Source: Bradyrhizobium sp. Ghvi (GTDB taxonomy: Bacteria > Pseudomonadota > Alphaproteobacteria > Rhizobiales > Xanthobacteraceae). Taken from it: a DNA stretch of 64,000 nucleotides. Positions 17,470 through 26,812 of this stretch are shown in pieces. The number at the start of each line of letters is the position of its first letter. Within the stretch, counting starts at the first letter, position 1. The stretch covers positions 124,001 to 188,000 of the forward strand of contig NZ_FOVU01000001.1 in the NCBI RefSeq assembly GCF_900115265.1, given 5' to 3'. Below the pieces are notes generated by a model. That model was not told the DNA's origin and made no database searches. It saw only the letters and a program-made list of their open reading frames with translations. The position numbers and the translations under genes were made by a program.

Positions 17470-19086
17470 ATGCCGCCTGCGGAACCTCTTCACAACGCGC
17501 CTGAATTCACCGTCTCCGAGCTCTCCCACTCCCTGAAGCGGACGGTGGAGGACACCTATGGACATGTCCGGGTCCGCGGCGAGATCTCGGGCTTTCGCGG
17601 CGCCCATTCCTCCGGCCATTGCTATTTCGCGCTGAAGGACGAGAGCGCCAAGATCGAGGCGGTGATCTGGAAGGGCGTGCACGGGCGCATGCGCTTCAAG
17701 CCCCAGGAGGGGCTCGAGGTGATCGCGACCGGCAAGCTCACGACCTATCCCGGCTCGTCGAAATACCAGATCGTGATCGAGGCGCTGGAGCCGGCCGGCA
17801 TCGGCGCGCTGATGGCGCTGATGGAGGAGCGCAAGAAGAAGCTCGCGGCCGAGGGCCTGTTCGACGAGGCGCGCAAGCAGCTGCTGCCATGGCTGCCCGA
17901 GGTGATCGGCGTCGTGACCTCGCCGACCGGCGCCGTGATCCGCGACATCCTGCACCGGCTGGAGGACCGCTTTCCCCGCCGCGTGCTGGTGTGGCCGGTG
18001 AAGGTGCAGGGCGAAGGCTCGGCCGAGCAGGTCGCGGCCGCGATCCGCGGCTTCAACGCGCTGCCGGAGGGCGGCAGGATTCCGCGGCCCGACGTGCTGA
18101 TCGTCGCGCGCGGCGGCGGCTCGCTGGAGGATCTCTGGTCGTTCAACGAGGAGATCGTGGTGCGGGCAGCGGCCGAGAGCATGATCCCGCTGATCTCGGC
18201 GGTGGGACACGAGACCGACATCACGCTGATCGATTTCGTCGCCGACAAGCGCGCGCCGACGCCGACGGCGGCGGCCGAAATGGCCGTGCCGGTGCGCAGC
18301 GATCTGTTCGTCGAGGTCGCCGATCTGGCGCGGCGCACGCGGGCGTGCTGGCAGCGTGGCCATGAGAGCCGCCGCAACGAGTTGCGCGCGGCCGCGCGCG
18401 CGCTGCCGGCCGCGTCAGACCTGCTCGCGATCCCGAGGCAGCGGCTGGATTCGGCAGGCAGCGCCCTGCCCCGCGGGCTGAAGGCCAACACGCATGCACA
18501 TTTCCGCAGGTTCACCGCGGCGAGCTCGAAACTGACCCTACGCGTGCTGCACGGCCAGATCGCGCAGGCCGATCATCGCCTCACCGTGTGCGGCGAGCGG
18601 CTCGGCCTGTCCGCGCGCTCGCTGCTGCGGCGACGGCGCGACCGCTTTGCCGGATTGGAAATGCGCCTGCGCGCCTCAAAGCTCTCCAATGCGCTAGCCC
18701 AGCGCAACGCGATTGCCCGCCAGCGCGAGCGCACGCATCGTCTCGCCGAGCGCGCCGGCCGCGCGCTGGTGACGCTGCTGCAGCGGCTGGACGCCCGCGT
18801 CGAGAACAGCGGCAAGCTGCTCTCCGCGCTGTCCTATCGCGGCGTGCTCGCCCGCGGCTTCGCGCTGGTGCGGGATGAGGCCGGGCATCCGCTGCATTCG
18901 GCTGACAGCGTGGGTCCCGGAGCGCGCGTCGAGATCGAGTTCGCGGATGGGCGCGTGGGTGCAACCGCGGATGCGGACCGGCCGGCGCCCGTGGCCAAGC
19001 GTGCGCCCTCGAAGGCTGCGCCGCAGGAGACCAAGCCGGCGCCGAAGCGCGTGGCCAAGCCGGTGGACCAGGGCAGCTTGTTCTAA
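17470..19086 (+). CDS. xseA: Exodeoxyribonuclease VII large subunit
   Basis: Catalytic subunit of the single-strand exonuclease ExoVII. The 538-aa product from ATG 17470 begins with an OB-fold DNA-binding domain: [28 protein letters not shown], then [15 protein letters not shown]. The catalytic domain follows with [18 protein letters not shown], the [21 protein letters not shown] motif and [17 protein letters not shown] with [11 protein letters not shown] long Arg-rich coiled coil precedes a [14 protein letters not shown] tail. A much longer upstream open frame crosses a hydrolase gene on the other strand and is not part of the protein. The small subunit gene is not in the window. Confidence 0.95.
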   Translation: MPPAEPLHNAPEFTVSELSHSLKRTVEDTYGHVRVRGEISGFRGAHSSGHCYFALKDESAKIEAVIWKGVHGRMRFKPQEGLEVIATGKLTTYPGSSKYQIVIEALEPAGIGALMALMEERKKKLAAEGLFDEARKQLLPWLPEVIGVVTSPTGAVIRDILHRLEDRFPRRVLVWPVKVQGEGSAEQVAAAIRGFNALPEGGRIPRPDVLIVARGGGSLEDLWSFNEEIVVRAAAESMIPLISAVGHETDITLIDFVADKRAPTPTAAAEMAVPVRSDLFVEVADLARRTRACWQRGHESRRNELRAAARALPAASDLLAIPRQRLDSAGSALPRGLKANTHAHFRRFTAASSKLTLRVLHGQIAQADHRLTVCGERLGLSARSLLRRRRDRFAGLEMRLRASKLSNALAQRNAIARQRERTHRLAERAGRALVTLLQRLDARVENSGKLLSALSYRGVLARGFALVRDEAGHPLHSADSVGPGARVEIEFADGRVGATADADRPAPVAKRAPSKAAPQETKPAPKRVAKPVDQGSLF

Positions 19087-19126
19087 GGCAAGAACCTCCT
19101 TGCTACCGCAGCTCTCTGAGCTAGCT

Positions 19127-19255
19127 CGTCATCCTGAGGTGCGAGTGGCGCGATGCAAAGCATCGCGCCGGGAGCCTCGAAGGATGAACAGCCGAGATGC
19201 AGACGGGCCGTCGCCCTTCGAGGCTCGCTGAAGAGGCGAGCACCTCAGGGTGACG
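19127..19255. repeat. REP-like palindrome downstream of xseA
   Basis: The outer arms are GTCATCCTGAGGTGC and GCACCTCAGGGTGAC, with inner CGAGGCTC / GAGCCTCG blocks. It is a common Bradyrhizobium-type intergenic element by memory and contains no coding signal. Confidence 0.75.
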
Positions 19256-19272
19256 GAACTAAGAAGCGCCCT

Positions 19273-19422
19273 TCAGCGGCAGGACAGTCCCGCGTCGATC
19301 GTGGTCCAGAAGCCGCAATGATCCGGCGCGCGCTCCGGCGAGCCGGCGTGGGCTTCGAACAGGAACACCGCGACCGTGAAGACGGTCAGCGCGGATGAGA
19401 AGAGGACGATGCGGTTGCGCAT
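19273..19422 (-). CDS. Small exported protein (unknown)
   Basis: A 49-aa product starting MRNRIVLFSSALTVFTVAVF, a convincing signal peptide, then FEAHAGSPERAPDHCGFWTTIDAGLSC. Two cysteines lie in the mature part. Longer upstream starts are open but not needed. I do not recognise it. The call rests on the signal peptide only. Confidence 0.45.
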   Translation of the reverse strand: MRNRIVLFSSALTVFTVAVFLFEAHAGSPERAPDHCGFWTTIDAGLSCR

Positions 19423-19542
19423 GAGAGATGCGTTTAGCCGATATCGTGGTCGAACTATGGCGCCCGCCTTCGCTTCTAGCGAGCTACGGCGTGGCAGCAT
19501 GATCTTTTCGGAAAACCGCTGCACACTTTTCCGGATCACGCT

Positions 19543-20373
19543 CTATCGCGCCAGCCACTCCGCGACTTCCTTCTGCGAGTCCGCGCGCGCTTCGGAATCG
19601 GTGCCGAGATGGCCGTGCTCGGGCGCGGCGGCATCCGTGCTGCCGCTGGCGGCGTACACCGGTGTGTTGGCGCGGTCGAAATCGTGATAGGCGCCGGGAT
19701 AGACCACGATGCGCGCGAGTGCGCTGCGGCCATGCGCGCCCTCCACCATCTGGCGGCAGGCCGGCGGTGAGGAGACGTCGTCATTGGCGCCGATCAAGAG
19801 CAGCGTCGGCACCCGCGTACTCCAGCCGAGACCGGCGGAGATCCGGCAATCCGGATAGAACGCGATCGCGGCGCGGAAATCCGGTGCCGCATCGCGGCTA
19901 GCGGCTTGCGGACGAACCGCCCAGAGCAGCGCGCTGGCGCCGTTGGCCCAGCCCATCAGGCTGACGCGGTTGCGCGCGACCCAATTCTGCTTCATCAGCC
20001 AGGCGCGCGAGGCCGCGATGTCGACGACGCGCTCGCGCCGCGCCTTGACGTGCATCTCCTTGACGCGGCATTGCGGCCCGAGTTCGCGCGAGCCGTAGCT
20101 GTCGGGCAACAGCACCGCATTGCCTGCCTTGAGCAGGCGCTCGGCCCAATCGCGATAACGCGGCAGGACGGAATCGGAACGACTGCCGAGGCCGCCACAG
20201 CCATGCAGCGCGATCACGGTCGGGAAGGGACCCGCCCCCTCCGGCTTGAACAGCTGCGCATGCAGCACGCCCGAGGACAGCGGTATCTCCACCTGCGCAG
20301 GCGCGGCTACCTGCGCGGCTTGCGCTGATGTCATCGAAAGCGTCAGGAACAGGGCGAAAAGGACGGGGCGCAT
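19543..20373 (-). CDS. Dienelactone-hydrolase-family protein lacking the nucleophile
   Basis: A secreted alpha/beta hydrolase-fold protein of 276 aa with signal peptide (MRPVLFALFLTLSMTSAQA). It has VIALHGCGG, LLPDSYGSRELGPQC, IGANDD as acid region and GAYHDFD as His region. The nucleophile elbow reads MGWANGASA, with GCC (Ala) where family members carry Ser or Cys (G-W-S-N-G-G in related proteins, from memory). The protein may therefore be catalytically dead or use another residue. Start at 20373 gives the signal peptide; an upstream Met at 20442 would bury it. Confidence 0.82.
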   Translation of the reverse strand: MRPVLFALFLTLSMTSAQAAQVAAPAQVEIPLSSGVLHAQLFKPEGAGPFPTVIALHGCGGLGSRSDSVLPRYRDWAERLLKAGNAVLLPDSYGSRELGPQCRVKEMHVKARRERVVDIAASRAWLMKQNWVARNRVSLMGWANGASALLWAVRPQAASRDAAPDFRAAIAFYPDCRISAGLGWSTRVPTLLLIGANDDVSSPPACRQMVEGAHGRSALARIVVYPGAYHDFDRANTPVYAASGSTDAAAPEHGHLGTDSEARADSQKEVAEWLAR

Positions 20374-20541
20374 CGGATTCAGTCGCAGGAGGTGCCGCAC
20401 GGCCTCAAGCACTATCATGCGTAAACGGCGGCAAAACATCACAAACGAGTGGGTTTAACGGGCGGACAAGCCGCCCTATCTATGCTACATCCACGGCAAC
20501 ACATCGTGCCCCTCAAGGGCCATCCACGGAGACTTTCGACC

Positions 20542-20769
20542 GTGCTGAACAAGTTCGGCCCCTCGGGCCATGGCGAAGCGCAGGTGCAATATCTCGACGG
20601 CGATTTCCGCGTGATCTCGCCGGGAACGTTCGTGCGCTGCGCCATATCAGACACGCGGATCCCGCTCGACGAGCTGAAATACTGGAGCGTGGACCTGCAA
20701 GAGGCCTACGCCACGCCGGCCGCCGTGCTGCAACGGCATTTTCCCGGCGCGCCGAAGCCGCAATCGTGA
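20542..20769 (+). CDS. DUF2093 protein
   Basis: A 75-aa conserved alphaproteobacterial protein. Starting at GTG 20542 it reads MLNKFGPSGHGEAQVQYLDGDF, then PGTFVRCAI and IPLDELKYWSVDLQEAYATP, which I recognise as DUF2093. Function is unknown. It lies between xseA and the lipid A genes, the arrangement I remember in related genomes. The open frame extends upstream to 20449 without resembling the family. Confidence 0.85.
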   Translation: MLNKFGPSGHGEAQVQYLDGDFRVISPGTFVRCAISDTRIPLDELKYWSVDLQEAYATPAAVLQRHFPGAPKPQS

Positions 20770-20785
20770 GGCTCCGCCCACGTGG

Positions 20786-21091
20786 CTATTGCTGCGCGGA
20801 ACCATCCGTGCCCACGCAAGTCTTGATCGCGCTCTTGCGCGCCTCGCCGACGAGCTTCTGATCGATCGCCTGCTTCAGGCAATCGAGCCGCGCCTGCGCC
20901 ATGCAGAGCTGCATCTGGTCGCGCTTGTCCTGCCCCTGCAAATTCTGTGTCGCGCCGAGGCACGCCATGCGCTTGGTCGCGGGAACCGGCACTGTGGCGG
21001 GAGCAGCAGGAGCCGTCGTCGTTTGCGCAAACACCGGCGCAACGATCAGACATACAAGGCTGGCGGCAATGGCCGCAATCGGCAGTTTCAT
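20786..21091 (-). CDS. Secreted cysteine-containing protein, PsiF-like
   Basis: A 101-aa exported protein with signal peptide MKLPIAAIAASLVCLIVAPVFA. The mature part has RMACLGATQNLQGQDKRDQMQLCMAQARLDCLKQAIDQKLVGEARKSAIKTCV in outline: cysteines at spaced positions and a 'GEARKSAIKTC' ending that resembles the PsiF repeat (DARKAFMSECL type). The PsiF link is a weak, memory-based resemblance. Start at 21091 avoids a non-signal leader. Confidence 0.65.
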   Translation of the reverse strand: MKLPIAAIAASLVCLIVAPVFAQTTTAPAAPATVPVPATKRMACLGATQNLQGQDKRDQMQLCMAQARLDCLKQAIDQKLVGEARKSAIKTCVGTDGSAQQ

Positions 21092-21549
21092 CGCAGTCTC
21101 CGGGGATCGCATGAGAGCGATAGAAGGTTGGCGATGAATGTCCGCTGAATAGCGAGGTGCCGGCGAGCGTCAGCGGGTTTGCCCAGCGCAAGGAGATCGG
21201 CGCCGGTGCGATCATCGTTTGTTGAAGCGCCGCTCTCGGAGCTGAAAGGTTTATCGGATTCTTCTACTGCAGCGTGACATCGAGGAGTCGTTGCACTCCG
21301 TGGTGAGTCATTTCGCGCTGTGGTTGGAATTTTTTCGCAGTTTGGCGCGCTCAAGTTGTTTGACGAAGTGCTGGTGAAACAGAGAGGTGCTATATTGCAT
21401 GTTAGGTCACTGGCCCTGCTCTTTCATCGTACAGACAATCAAGTCAACCAAACGGCCTTCGAGCTTTGGAATTGGCGAAGTCTGTGAACGGGCTCATATC
21501 GAAGAGCCATCTGGCGGGCTACGATCACCAAGAAAATTCGCGGTGGAAG
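21092..21549. other. Intergenic region with no recognised gene
   Basis: About 460 bp. Short open frames exist on both strands, but none has a convincing start or recognisable protein. No strong repeat is seen. Confidence 0.5.
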
Positions 21550-21756
21550 ATGTCAAGTCAAACGATGGGGGTGCGCATGCCCGCCATATTCGAGCTGCTC
21601 TATCGTGAATATTGCCGCGCCCGTCTCGCTGAAATGCGAAAACAGCTTCTGATCACACCTGAAGGTGCTGAAGCTCTGGACGCCAAGCATCATCCCGCAG
21701 ATCGGGATGACGATAACAAGATGGACACAGATCGCCGCGATCGCGCGCCGAACTGA
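21550..21756 (+). CDS. Small hypothetical protein
   Basis: A possible 68-aa protein, MSSQTMGVRMPAIFELLYRE and then CRARLAEMRKQLLITPEGAEAL with an acidic/basic tail. GGTGGAAG lies just before the ATG. The helical, charged composition is plausible for a real small protein, but no family is recognised; the start could be the Met at 21577. Confidence 0.4.
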   Translation: MSSQTMGVRMPAIFELLYREYCRARLAEMRKQLLITPEGAEALDAKHHPADRDDDNKMDTDRRDRAPN

Positions 21757-21828
21757 AGCGGCCCGAAGACCGGCGATCACTCCCGCGTAGCATGACCAAG
21801 CAATTGGCAACGGTTTTGGGAGCCAACA

Positions 21829-21915
21829 ATGAATACGCCCGAATTCTATACTCTCATGGTGGCTTCGGTCTCTTGCCTGACGATTGCCGGATTAATCGCC
21901 GCTGGGGCGTGGTGA
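21829..21915 (+). CDS. 28-residue single-pass membrane mini-protein
   Basis: A complete small frame, MNTPEFYTLMVASVSCLTIA then GLIAAGAW and TGA. It is one short polar N-terminus plus one hydrophobic helix. GGGAG stands 9 bases before the ATG, a good ribosome-binding site. Such tiny inner-membrane proteins are easily missed. No homologue is known to me. Confidence 0.45.
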   Translation: MNTPEFYTLMVASVSCLTIAGLIAAGAW

Positions 21916-22083
21916 GCATGACCGACTGCTGACGCCTGAGCGCGGGCCGCCGCTGACCAGCACGCGGCGCACGGTCGGCGGTCGATCAGAGAGCTTCGTC
22001 TCGCGTTGTGATGTTTTGCTGTGAAACGCGAAGCGTTGCCGCCGCCTGGGTCGATTGCGGCGGCTTCGCCTCAGATCCGGATG

Positions 22084-22419
22084 TCAGCTTCCGGGCGGAG
22101 TATAAGAAGAACGCAGCTTCGCCGCGTTCTGGCGCACCTGCTTGATCTCGTCCTGCGTGAACAAGCGCGTCAATTTCACGTTCTGCAGGGTGCCCGCCGT
22201 CACGGTCAGACCGGAGATCGCCGGGGCCGCACCCGGGTCGGGCACGTCGAAAATCACCAGAACGCCTGGGCCATCGGCCGCGACGCTGTACATCGAAATC
22301 AGCTTTCCGCCGGCCGCCTCGATGAGTTTTCTCGCCGCTTCCTGGCGATTGGTCGTAGGATTCTCCAAAATGGCATTGAGAGCGCGTGGTGTGTATTGTC
22401 CGGTGAGGCAAAAATGCAT
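22084..22419 (-). CDS. GYD-domain protein
   Basis: A 111-aa protein of the GYD family (dimeric alpha-beta barrel fold). MHFCLTGQYTPRALNAILE, then RQEAARKLIEAAGGKLISMYSVAADGPGVLVIFDVPD and FTQDEIKQV follow the family layout. Function is unknown, though the fold is shared with small stress or ligand-binding proteins. It lies downstream of lpxK on the same strand after a 259-bp gap, so it is probably a separate transcript. Confidence 0.82.
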   Translation of the reverse strand: MHFCLTGQYTPRALNAILENPTTNRQEAARKLIEAAGGKLISMYSVAADGPGVLVIFDVPDPGAAPAISGLTVTAGTLQNVKLTRLFTQDEIKQVRQNAAKLRSSYTPPGS

Positions 22420-22678
22420 GGCATGTTCTCCTCTGAGCTTTTGGCAATAGCTTTCCGTGCCGTTCCGAATTCGTCGTTACGGCCATCGCGTCTGAAATGA
22501 TGAAGATACATTGCCCGCCGTGGGCATAAACGCCGCCGATAATTCCCGGAAGTTCGGCACGTCCCGGTGGCGGCTCTGCTCGGAGGCTACATCAACTCCC
22601 GTACACGCGGAAGAGGATTCGCAGCGGCGACGTGTCGCTTCTTCGGGTTACGGCAGAGACGTTGCCCGACGTGCGAGA

Positions 22679-23695
22679 TCAACGCGCGCTGAATCGCCGC
22701 TCGCGCGATTTGTACAGATGATCACCAATCAATTGCCGCAGCTTTTCCGGTTCATCGAACTCGAGCTGGACAGCGAACGGCACGATGCAATTTTGCACGT
22801 CTTCGCGGCCGCGAAGGCGCGCGAGGTCCTTCTCTGTCGTGACCAACGTGAGCTGCTCGCGCTGGGCATCCGCGGCAAGCGCGGCAATCTCGGCTTGCGA
22901 AAACACGTGGTGGTCGGCGAAGGGCCGCGTGCTGATAACCTCGATGCCGCAGGCACGAAGCGTGCGAAAGAAACGTTCGGGATCGCCGATGCCGGCGAAG
23001 GCAAGCACGCGCTTGCCGAACAGCTGCGCGAGCGAGGCCGCATCGGGCTTGAGATGCGCCCGCAGCACCGGCTTGTTGCGCGCGGACATCTTCGTCGCGA
23101 CTTGATCGGCGGCATGGCCGTCGCCGATCAGCACCAGCGCGTCGGTGCGCGCGAGCTGCGCTCTGAGCGGCGCGCGCAGGGGACCCGCGGGAAACACCTT
23201 GCCATTGCCGAGGCCGCGCTCGCCGTCGATCACGATCAGCGAGGCATCCTTGAGCAGTTTTGGATTCTGGAAGCCGTCATCCATCAGGATCACGGTGGCG
23301 CCTTGCGACTTCGCCAGTGCAACGCCGTCGAGGCGATCGCGTGCCACCGCAACGGGGACATCACGCGCCATCATCAGCGGCTCGTCGCCGACATCGGACG
23401 CGGTGTGACGTTCGCGGTCGACCATGACGGGGCCGTGCAAGCGCCCGCCATAGCCGCGGCTGAGCACGACAGGTGTTTCGCCGAGCTCGCGCAGCAACTT
23501 GGTCAGCGCCAGCACCGTCGGCGTCTTGCCGGCGCCGCCGACATGGTAATTGCCGACGCAGAGCACGGGGATGCCGGCGTCAAAGCCTTTGCGCGCCATG
23601 CGGTGCGCGGTGATGGCGCCATAGAGCGCGCCGAGCGGGCTGAGCAGGAGCGACTTCGGGGAACGCGGCCGGTACCAGAAGGCCGGCTCACGCAT
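22679..23695 (-). CDS. lpxK: Tetraacyldisaccharide 4'-kinase LpxK
   Basis: Phosphorylates the 4' position of the lipid A disaccharide at the inner membrane. The 338-aa protein opens with MREPAFWYRP and an amphipathic/hydrophobic stretch (LLLSPLGALYGAI). Walker A is GNYHVGGAGKTPTVLAL (about 47-63), followed by LSRGYGG, DEPLMMAR and the DDGFQNP motif. A C-terminal ADHHVFS segment is also present. The 5' end overlaps the waaA stop by 8 bp, showing operon structure. It completes lipid IVA before Kdo is added by WaaA. Confidence 0.96.
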   Translation of the reverse strand: MREPAFWYRPRSPKSLLLSPLGALYGAITAHRMARKGFDAGIPVLCVGNYHVGGAGKTPTVLALTKLLRELGETPVVLSRGYGGRLHGPVMVDRERHTASDVGDEPLMMARDVPVAVARDRLDGVALAKSQGATVILMDDGFQNPKLLKDASLIVIDGERGLGNGKVFPAGPLRAPLRAQLARTDALVLIGDGHAADQVATKMSARNKPVLRAHLKPDAASLAQLFGKRVLAFAGIGDPERFFRTLRACGIEVISTRPFADHHVFSQAEIAALAADAQREQLTLVTTEKDLARLRGREDVQNCIVPFAVQLEFDEPEKLRQLIGDHLYKSRERRFSAR

Positions 23696-24992
23696 TGGCG
23701 GCTCCCATCTCGATCCGCAACTGCATCAGATACGGCTCGAGCGCCGCCATGGTGCGGTCGAGCGCGCCGCCGAGCTCCTCGACCACGCCAGCGCCCGCGC
23801 GCTGCATCTTGTCGCGCACGCCGGGATCGGCGAGCAACAGGCCGAGCTGCTTGACCAGCGCCTCCTGCGTGTCGGCCACGCGCGCGCCGCCGCTTTGATC
23901 GAGTGCCTCATAGACATCGGAGAAGTTGAAGACGTTCGGACCATGGACAATGGCCGCCCCCAACTTGATCGCTTCGATCGGATTCTGGCCGCCATGGCGG
24001 ATCAGCGATCCGCCCATGAACACGATGGGCGAAAGACGATAGAACAGGCCGAGCTCACCCATGGTGTCGGCGACATAGATGTCGGTGGCGGCCGTCGGCA
24101 GCTCGTCGCGCGAGCGCAAGGCGGGCTTCAGGCCGGACGCCGTGACCAGTCCCGCGATCGAGGAGCCGCGATCCGGATGCCGCGGCACGATGACGGTCAA
24201 AAGCTGCGGGAAGATCCCGACCAGCCCGCGATGCGCCGCAATCAGCATCTCGTCCTCGCCCGGGTGGGTCGAGGCTGCGACGATGATCGGGCGTCCCCGC
24301 GTCATCATCATCAGCCGTTCGAGCTTGGCGGGATCGGCCGGCGGCGCCGGCACGTCGAGCTTGAGATTGCCTGTCGTCACGACGTCGCGGCTGCCGAGCG
24401 TGGAGAAACGTTCGGCGTCTAGCTTCGACTGCGCGAGGCAGATGTCGAAGCGCGACAACAGTGCCGAGATGGTGCCGTGCATCCGCCGCCAGCGCGGGAA
24501 CGAACGCGGCGACATCCGCCCGTTGATCAGCACCATCGGCACCCGGCGCGCCGCGCCGGCCAGGATCAGGTTCGGCCAGAGGTCGGATTCGATGAACAGC
24601 GCCAGCGACGGCTTCCAGTGGTCGAGGAAGCGCGCGACATAGCGCGGGGAATCATACGGCACGTATTGATGGATGACGTCCGGCGGAAAGCGTTTTGCGA
24701 CCACGGCGGCCGAGGTGACCGTGCCCGAGGTGAGCAGGATGCGCAGGTTGAGTTCGCGCAGGCGTCCGATCAGCGCGGCGGCGGCCAGCACCTCGCCCAC
24801 GCTGGCGCCGTGGATCCAGACCAGCGGGCCATGCGGCCGGACGTCCCGTGACAGGCCGCGCCGTTCGCCGACGCGCGCGGGATCTTCCTTGCCCTGCTTC
24901 AGCCGCCGCTTGATCAGCGCGGGCGCGAGCGGCACGAGGCCGGTGGCCAGGCGCCGATACATCCGCAGCGTCATCGGCAGCGAACTAGCCAT
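23688..24992 (-). CDS. waaA: 3-deoxy-D-manno-octulosonic acid transferase WaaA (KdtA)
   Basis: Adds Kdo to lipid IVA using CMP-Kdo. The 434-aa product starting at 24992 begins MASSLPMTLRMYRRLATG. The N-terminal part has GPLVWIHGASVGEVLAA, RILLTSGTVTSA, and LFIESDLWPNLI. The C-terminal GT-B half carries ASTHPGEDEM, ATDIYVADTMGELGLFYRL and GGSLIRHGGQNPIEAI. Both ends overlap neighbours by 8 bp (acyltransferase upstream, lpxK downstream). The upstream Met at 25022 would extend the overlap and is less likely. Confidence 0.95.
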   Translation of the reverse strand: MASSLPMTLRMYRRLATGLVPLAPALIKRRLKQGKEDPARVGERRGLSRDVRPHGPLVWIHGASVGEVLAAAALIGRLRELNLRILLTSGTVTSAAVVAKRFPPDVIHQYVPYDSPRYVARFLDHWKPSLALFIESDLWPNLILAGAARRVPMVLINGRMSPRSFPRWRRMHGTISALLSRFDICLAQSKLDAERFSTLGSRDVVTTGNLKLDVPAPPADPAKLERLMMMTRGRPIIVAASTHPGEDEMLIAAHRGLVGIFPQLLTVIVPRHPDRGSSIAGLVTASGLKPALRSRDELPTAATDIYVADTMGELGLFYRLSPIVFMGGSLIRHGGQNPIEAIKLGAAIVHGPNVFNFSDVYEALDQSGGARVADTQEALVKQLGLLLADPGVRDKMQRAGAGVVEELGGALDRTMAALEPYLMQLRIEMGAANA

Positions 24993-25698
24993 CGGCAGGC
25001 CCCGGACGGCCGAGCTGAGCATAGGCGCGGCGGGTGGCCTCGTTCAGCGTCTCTTCCAGCTCCAGCCGCAGCGTTTCCATCATGGCGGCATCGGCATGCG
25101 CGGGAACGTGGATTTCCTTGATGCCGACCAGGGCGCCCCGCCCGAACGGCAGGTTGATGGTGGTGCGGTCCCAGTTCTTGAGCCGGATGAAGCGGCTGGT
25201 CGCCATCGCAAAAGGCATGATCGGCCGCCCCGATTCCCGTGCCAGCATGATGATGCCGAGCCCGGCCACGCGCGCGCGCTTGGGGACATCGGCGGTCAGC
25301 GCGACATTACAACCGTCCTCGAGCGTTCGCACCATCTCCTTGAAGGCGCCGACGCCACCTTTGCGGTGGAAAGCGCTGCCGTGATCGCCGGAACCCCTGA
25401 TAAGGCCGATGCCGAGCCGCTCCACCGCGATGGCATTGAACTCGCCGTCGCGGTGACGGGAGATCAGGACCTTGGCGCGGTAGGAGTCCTTGTTCTTGAT
25501 GAACGGGGTGAGGAAATGCTGGCCGTGCCAGAAGGCGAAGATGGCGGGGATCTGCGGCTCGACGATGTCATAGACGTCGGGCGGATCGAAGGTGAACTTG
25601 TTGGTCCGCCAGACGAGACGCAGATATTCGGCCGCCAGAAACCCGACGGCACGCTGAAACCAGCTGCTTCGCAGCGTATTGCGAAGCAGTCTTTTCAA
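24985..25698 (-). CDS. Lysophospholipid acyltransferase-family protein (DUF374)
   Basis: A 237-aa inner-membrane acyltransferase-like protein. It has IFAFWHGQHFL (HGQH in place of the HX4D of classical acyltransferases), VLISRHRDGEFNA, RGSGDHGSAF and LTADVPKRAR, the DUF374 signature set. The group is related to KdsD/LpxL-like acyl transferases, but its substrate is unknown. In the operon it lies between DUF4170 and waaA, so a role in lipid A or a related glycolipid is likely. The stop overlaps the waaA start by 8 bp. Confidence 0.9.
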   Translation of the reverse strand: MKRLLRNTLRSSWFQRAVGFLAAEYLRLVWRTNKFTFDPPDVYDIVEPQIPAIFAFWHGQHFLTPFIKNKDSYRAKVLISRHRDGEFNAIAVERLGIGLIRGSGDHGSAFHRKGGVGAFKEMVRTLEDGCNVALTADVPKRARVAGLGIIMLARESGRPIMPFAMATSRFIRLKNWDRTTINLPFGRGALVGIKEIHVPAHADAAMMETLRLELEETLNEATRRAYAQLGRPGPADG

Positions 25699-25937
25699 CG
25701 CGCCGGTTCTTGATTCGGGTCGAGCAGACGGTGGAGATGGACGATGAAATAGCGCATCTGCGCGTTGTCGACCGTGCTCTGCGCCTTGGCGCGCCAGGCG
25801 GCGTGGGCGGTGGCATAGTTCGGATAGAGGCCGACGATCTCGACCTCGTCGAGGTTCTTGAAGACGTTTTGCTCGAGATCGACGAGCTCGCCGCCGATCA
25901 CGAGATGAAGCAGTTGCTGCGGGGCACTATCTGGCAT
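25695..25937 (-). CDS. DUF4170 protein
   Basis: An 80-aa conserved protein, MPDSAPQQLLHLVIGGELVD, then FKNLDEVEIVGLYPNYATAHAAWRAKAQ and YFIVHLHRLLDP. The family, DUF4170, regularly sits in this lipid A cluster in alphaproteobacteria. Function unknown. The stop overlaps the acyltransferase start by 4 bp. Start at 25937 is preferred; the upstream Met at 25994 is too close to the previous gene. Confidence 0.88.
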   Translation of the reverse strand: MPDSAPQQLLHLVIGGELVDLEQNVFKNLDEVEIVGLYPNYATAHAAWRAKAQSTVDNAQMRYFIVHLHRLLDPNQEPAR

Positions 25938-25999
25938 GAGTTCTGTTCCTAAGAGGCTGCCCGGCAAAGCAGTGGTCGACAAGGACGCCGACAAGCGCT

Positions 26000-26812
26000 T
26001 CAGGGCAAGGGACGGTTTCGAAAATGCGCGACAATGCTCGCATGACGATCGCGTCCCGCTGCCACCAGCACCCCGTGCGTCACTTCCCGACGATTATAAA
26101 GGATGGGATCTCCGGAGAGGCCGCTCATCCTACCATCCGCTTCCTGCACGATCAAATCGGCCGCCGCAAGGTCCCAATCATGGCTGTTGCCCCCGGCAAA
26201 AGCCGCATCCAGCCCGCCATGGGCGACCCGGCACAGGCGGAGCGCCAGCGAGCCGATTCGCGGATGCAGCTTGATCTCGCCCAGTGACGGCTTCAGCCGC
26301 TCGACCAGCGGTTTCGGGCCCGCGACGCGCGAGAAATCGAGCGCGGCGCCTTGCGTCGCCCGGACCGGGATGTCGTTGAGCAGCGTGCCCCGGCCGCGGG
26401 CGGCGAAGAAGAACTCATTGGTAACAGGCGCGAACACGGCGGCGAGAATCGGCGAGGCATCCTCGATCAGCGCGACGCTGACGCACCAGTCGTCATGGCC
26501 GTTGAGATAATTGCGGGTGCCGTCGATGGGATCGACCACCCAGGTCAGCCGCCGCGACAACCGCGTGGAATCGTCGGCGCTCTCTTCCGACAGCCAGCCA
26601 TAATCCGGCGTGGCACCGCGCAGGCGTGCTTCGAGCAGATCATTGACGGCGATGTCGGCCTCCGAGACCGGCGAGGACGCGCCCTTGGTCCACTTCTTCA
26701 ACTCGGTGCGGAACATCGACTGCGCCAGTGCGCCGGCCTCCCGCACCGTGTCTTGCAGCAGCGCTGCGTCGCGCGTCAGAACGTTTGCGTCGGAAAAGTC
26801 AGCGTCCGCCAA
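26000..26812 (-). CDS. Inositol monophosphatase-family phosphatase (CysQ/SuhB-like)
   Basis: A lithium-sensitive metal-dependent phosphatase of 270 aa. The metal site appears as WLSEESADD, then WVVDPIDGTRNYL (DPIDGT) and HDWDLAAADLIVQEADG. These are the three acidic motifs of the family. CysQ (3'-phosphoadenosine 5'-phosphate) and inositol phosphate are both possible substrates. The product overlaps the upstream PmbA-like gene by 14 bp and probably shares its transcript. Confidence 0.92.
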   Translation of the reverse strand: MADADFSDANVLTRDAALLQDTVREAGALAQSMFRTELKKWTKGASSPVSEADIAVNDLLEARLRGATPDYGWLSEESADDSTRLSRRLTWVVDPIDGTRNYLNGHDDWCVSVALIEDASPILAAVFAPVTNEFFFAARGRGTLLNDIPVRATQGAALDFSRVAGPKPLVERLKPSLGEIKLHPRIGSLALRLCRVAHGGLDAAFAGGNSHDWDLAAADLIVQEADGRMSGLSGDPILYNRREVTHGVLVAAGRDRHASIVAHFRNRPLP

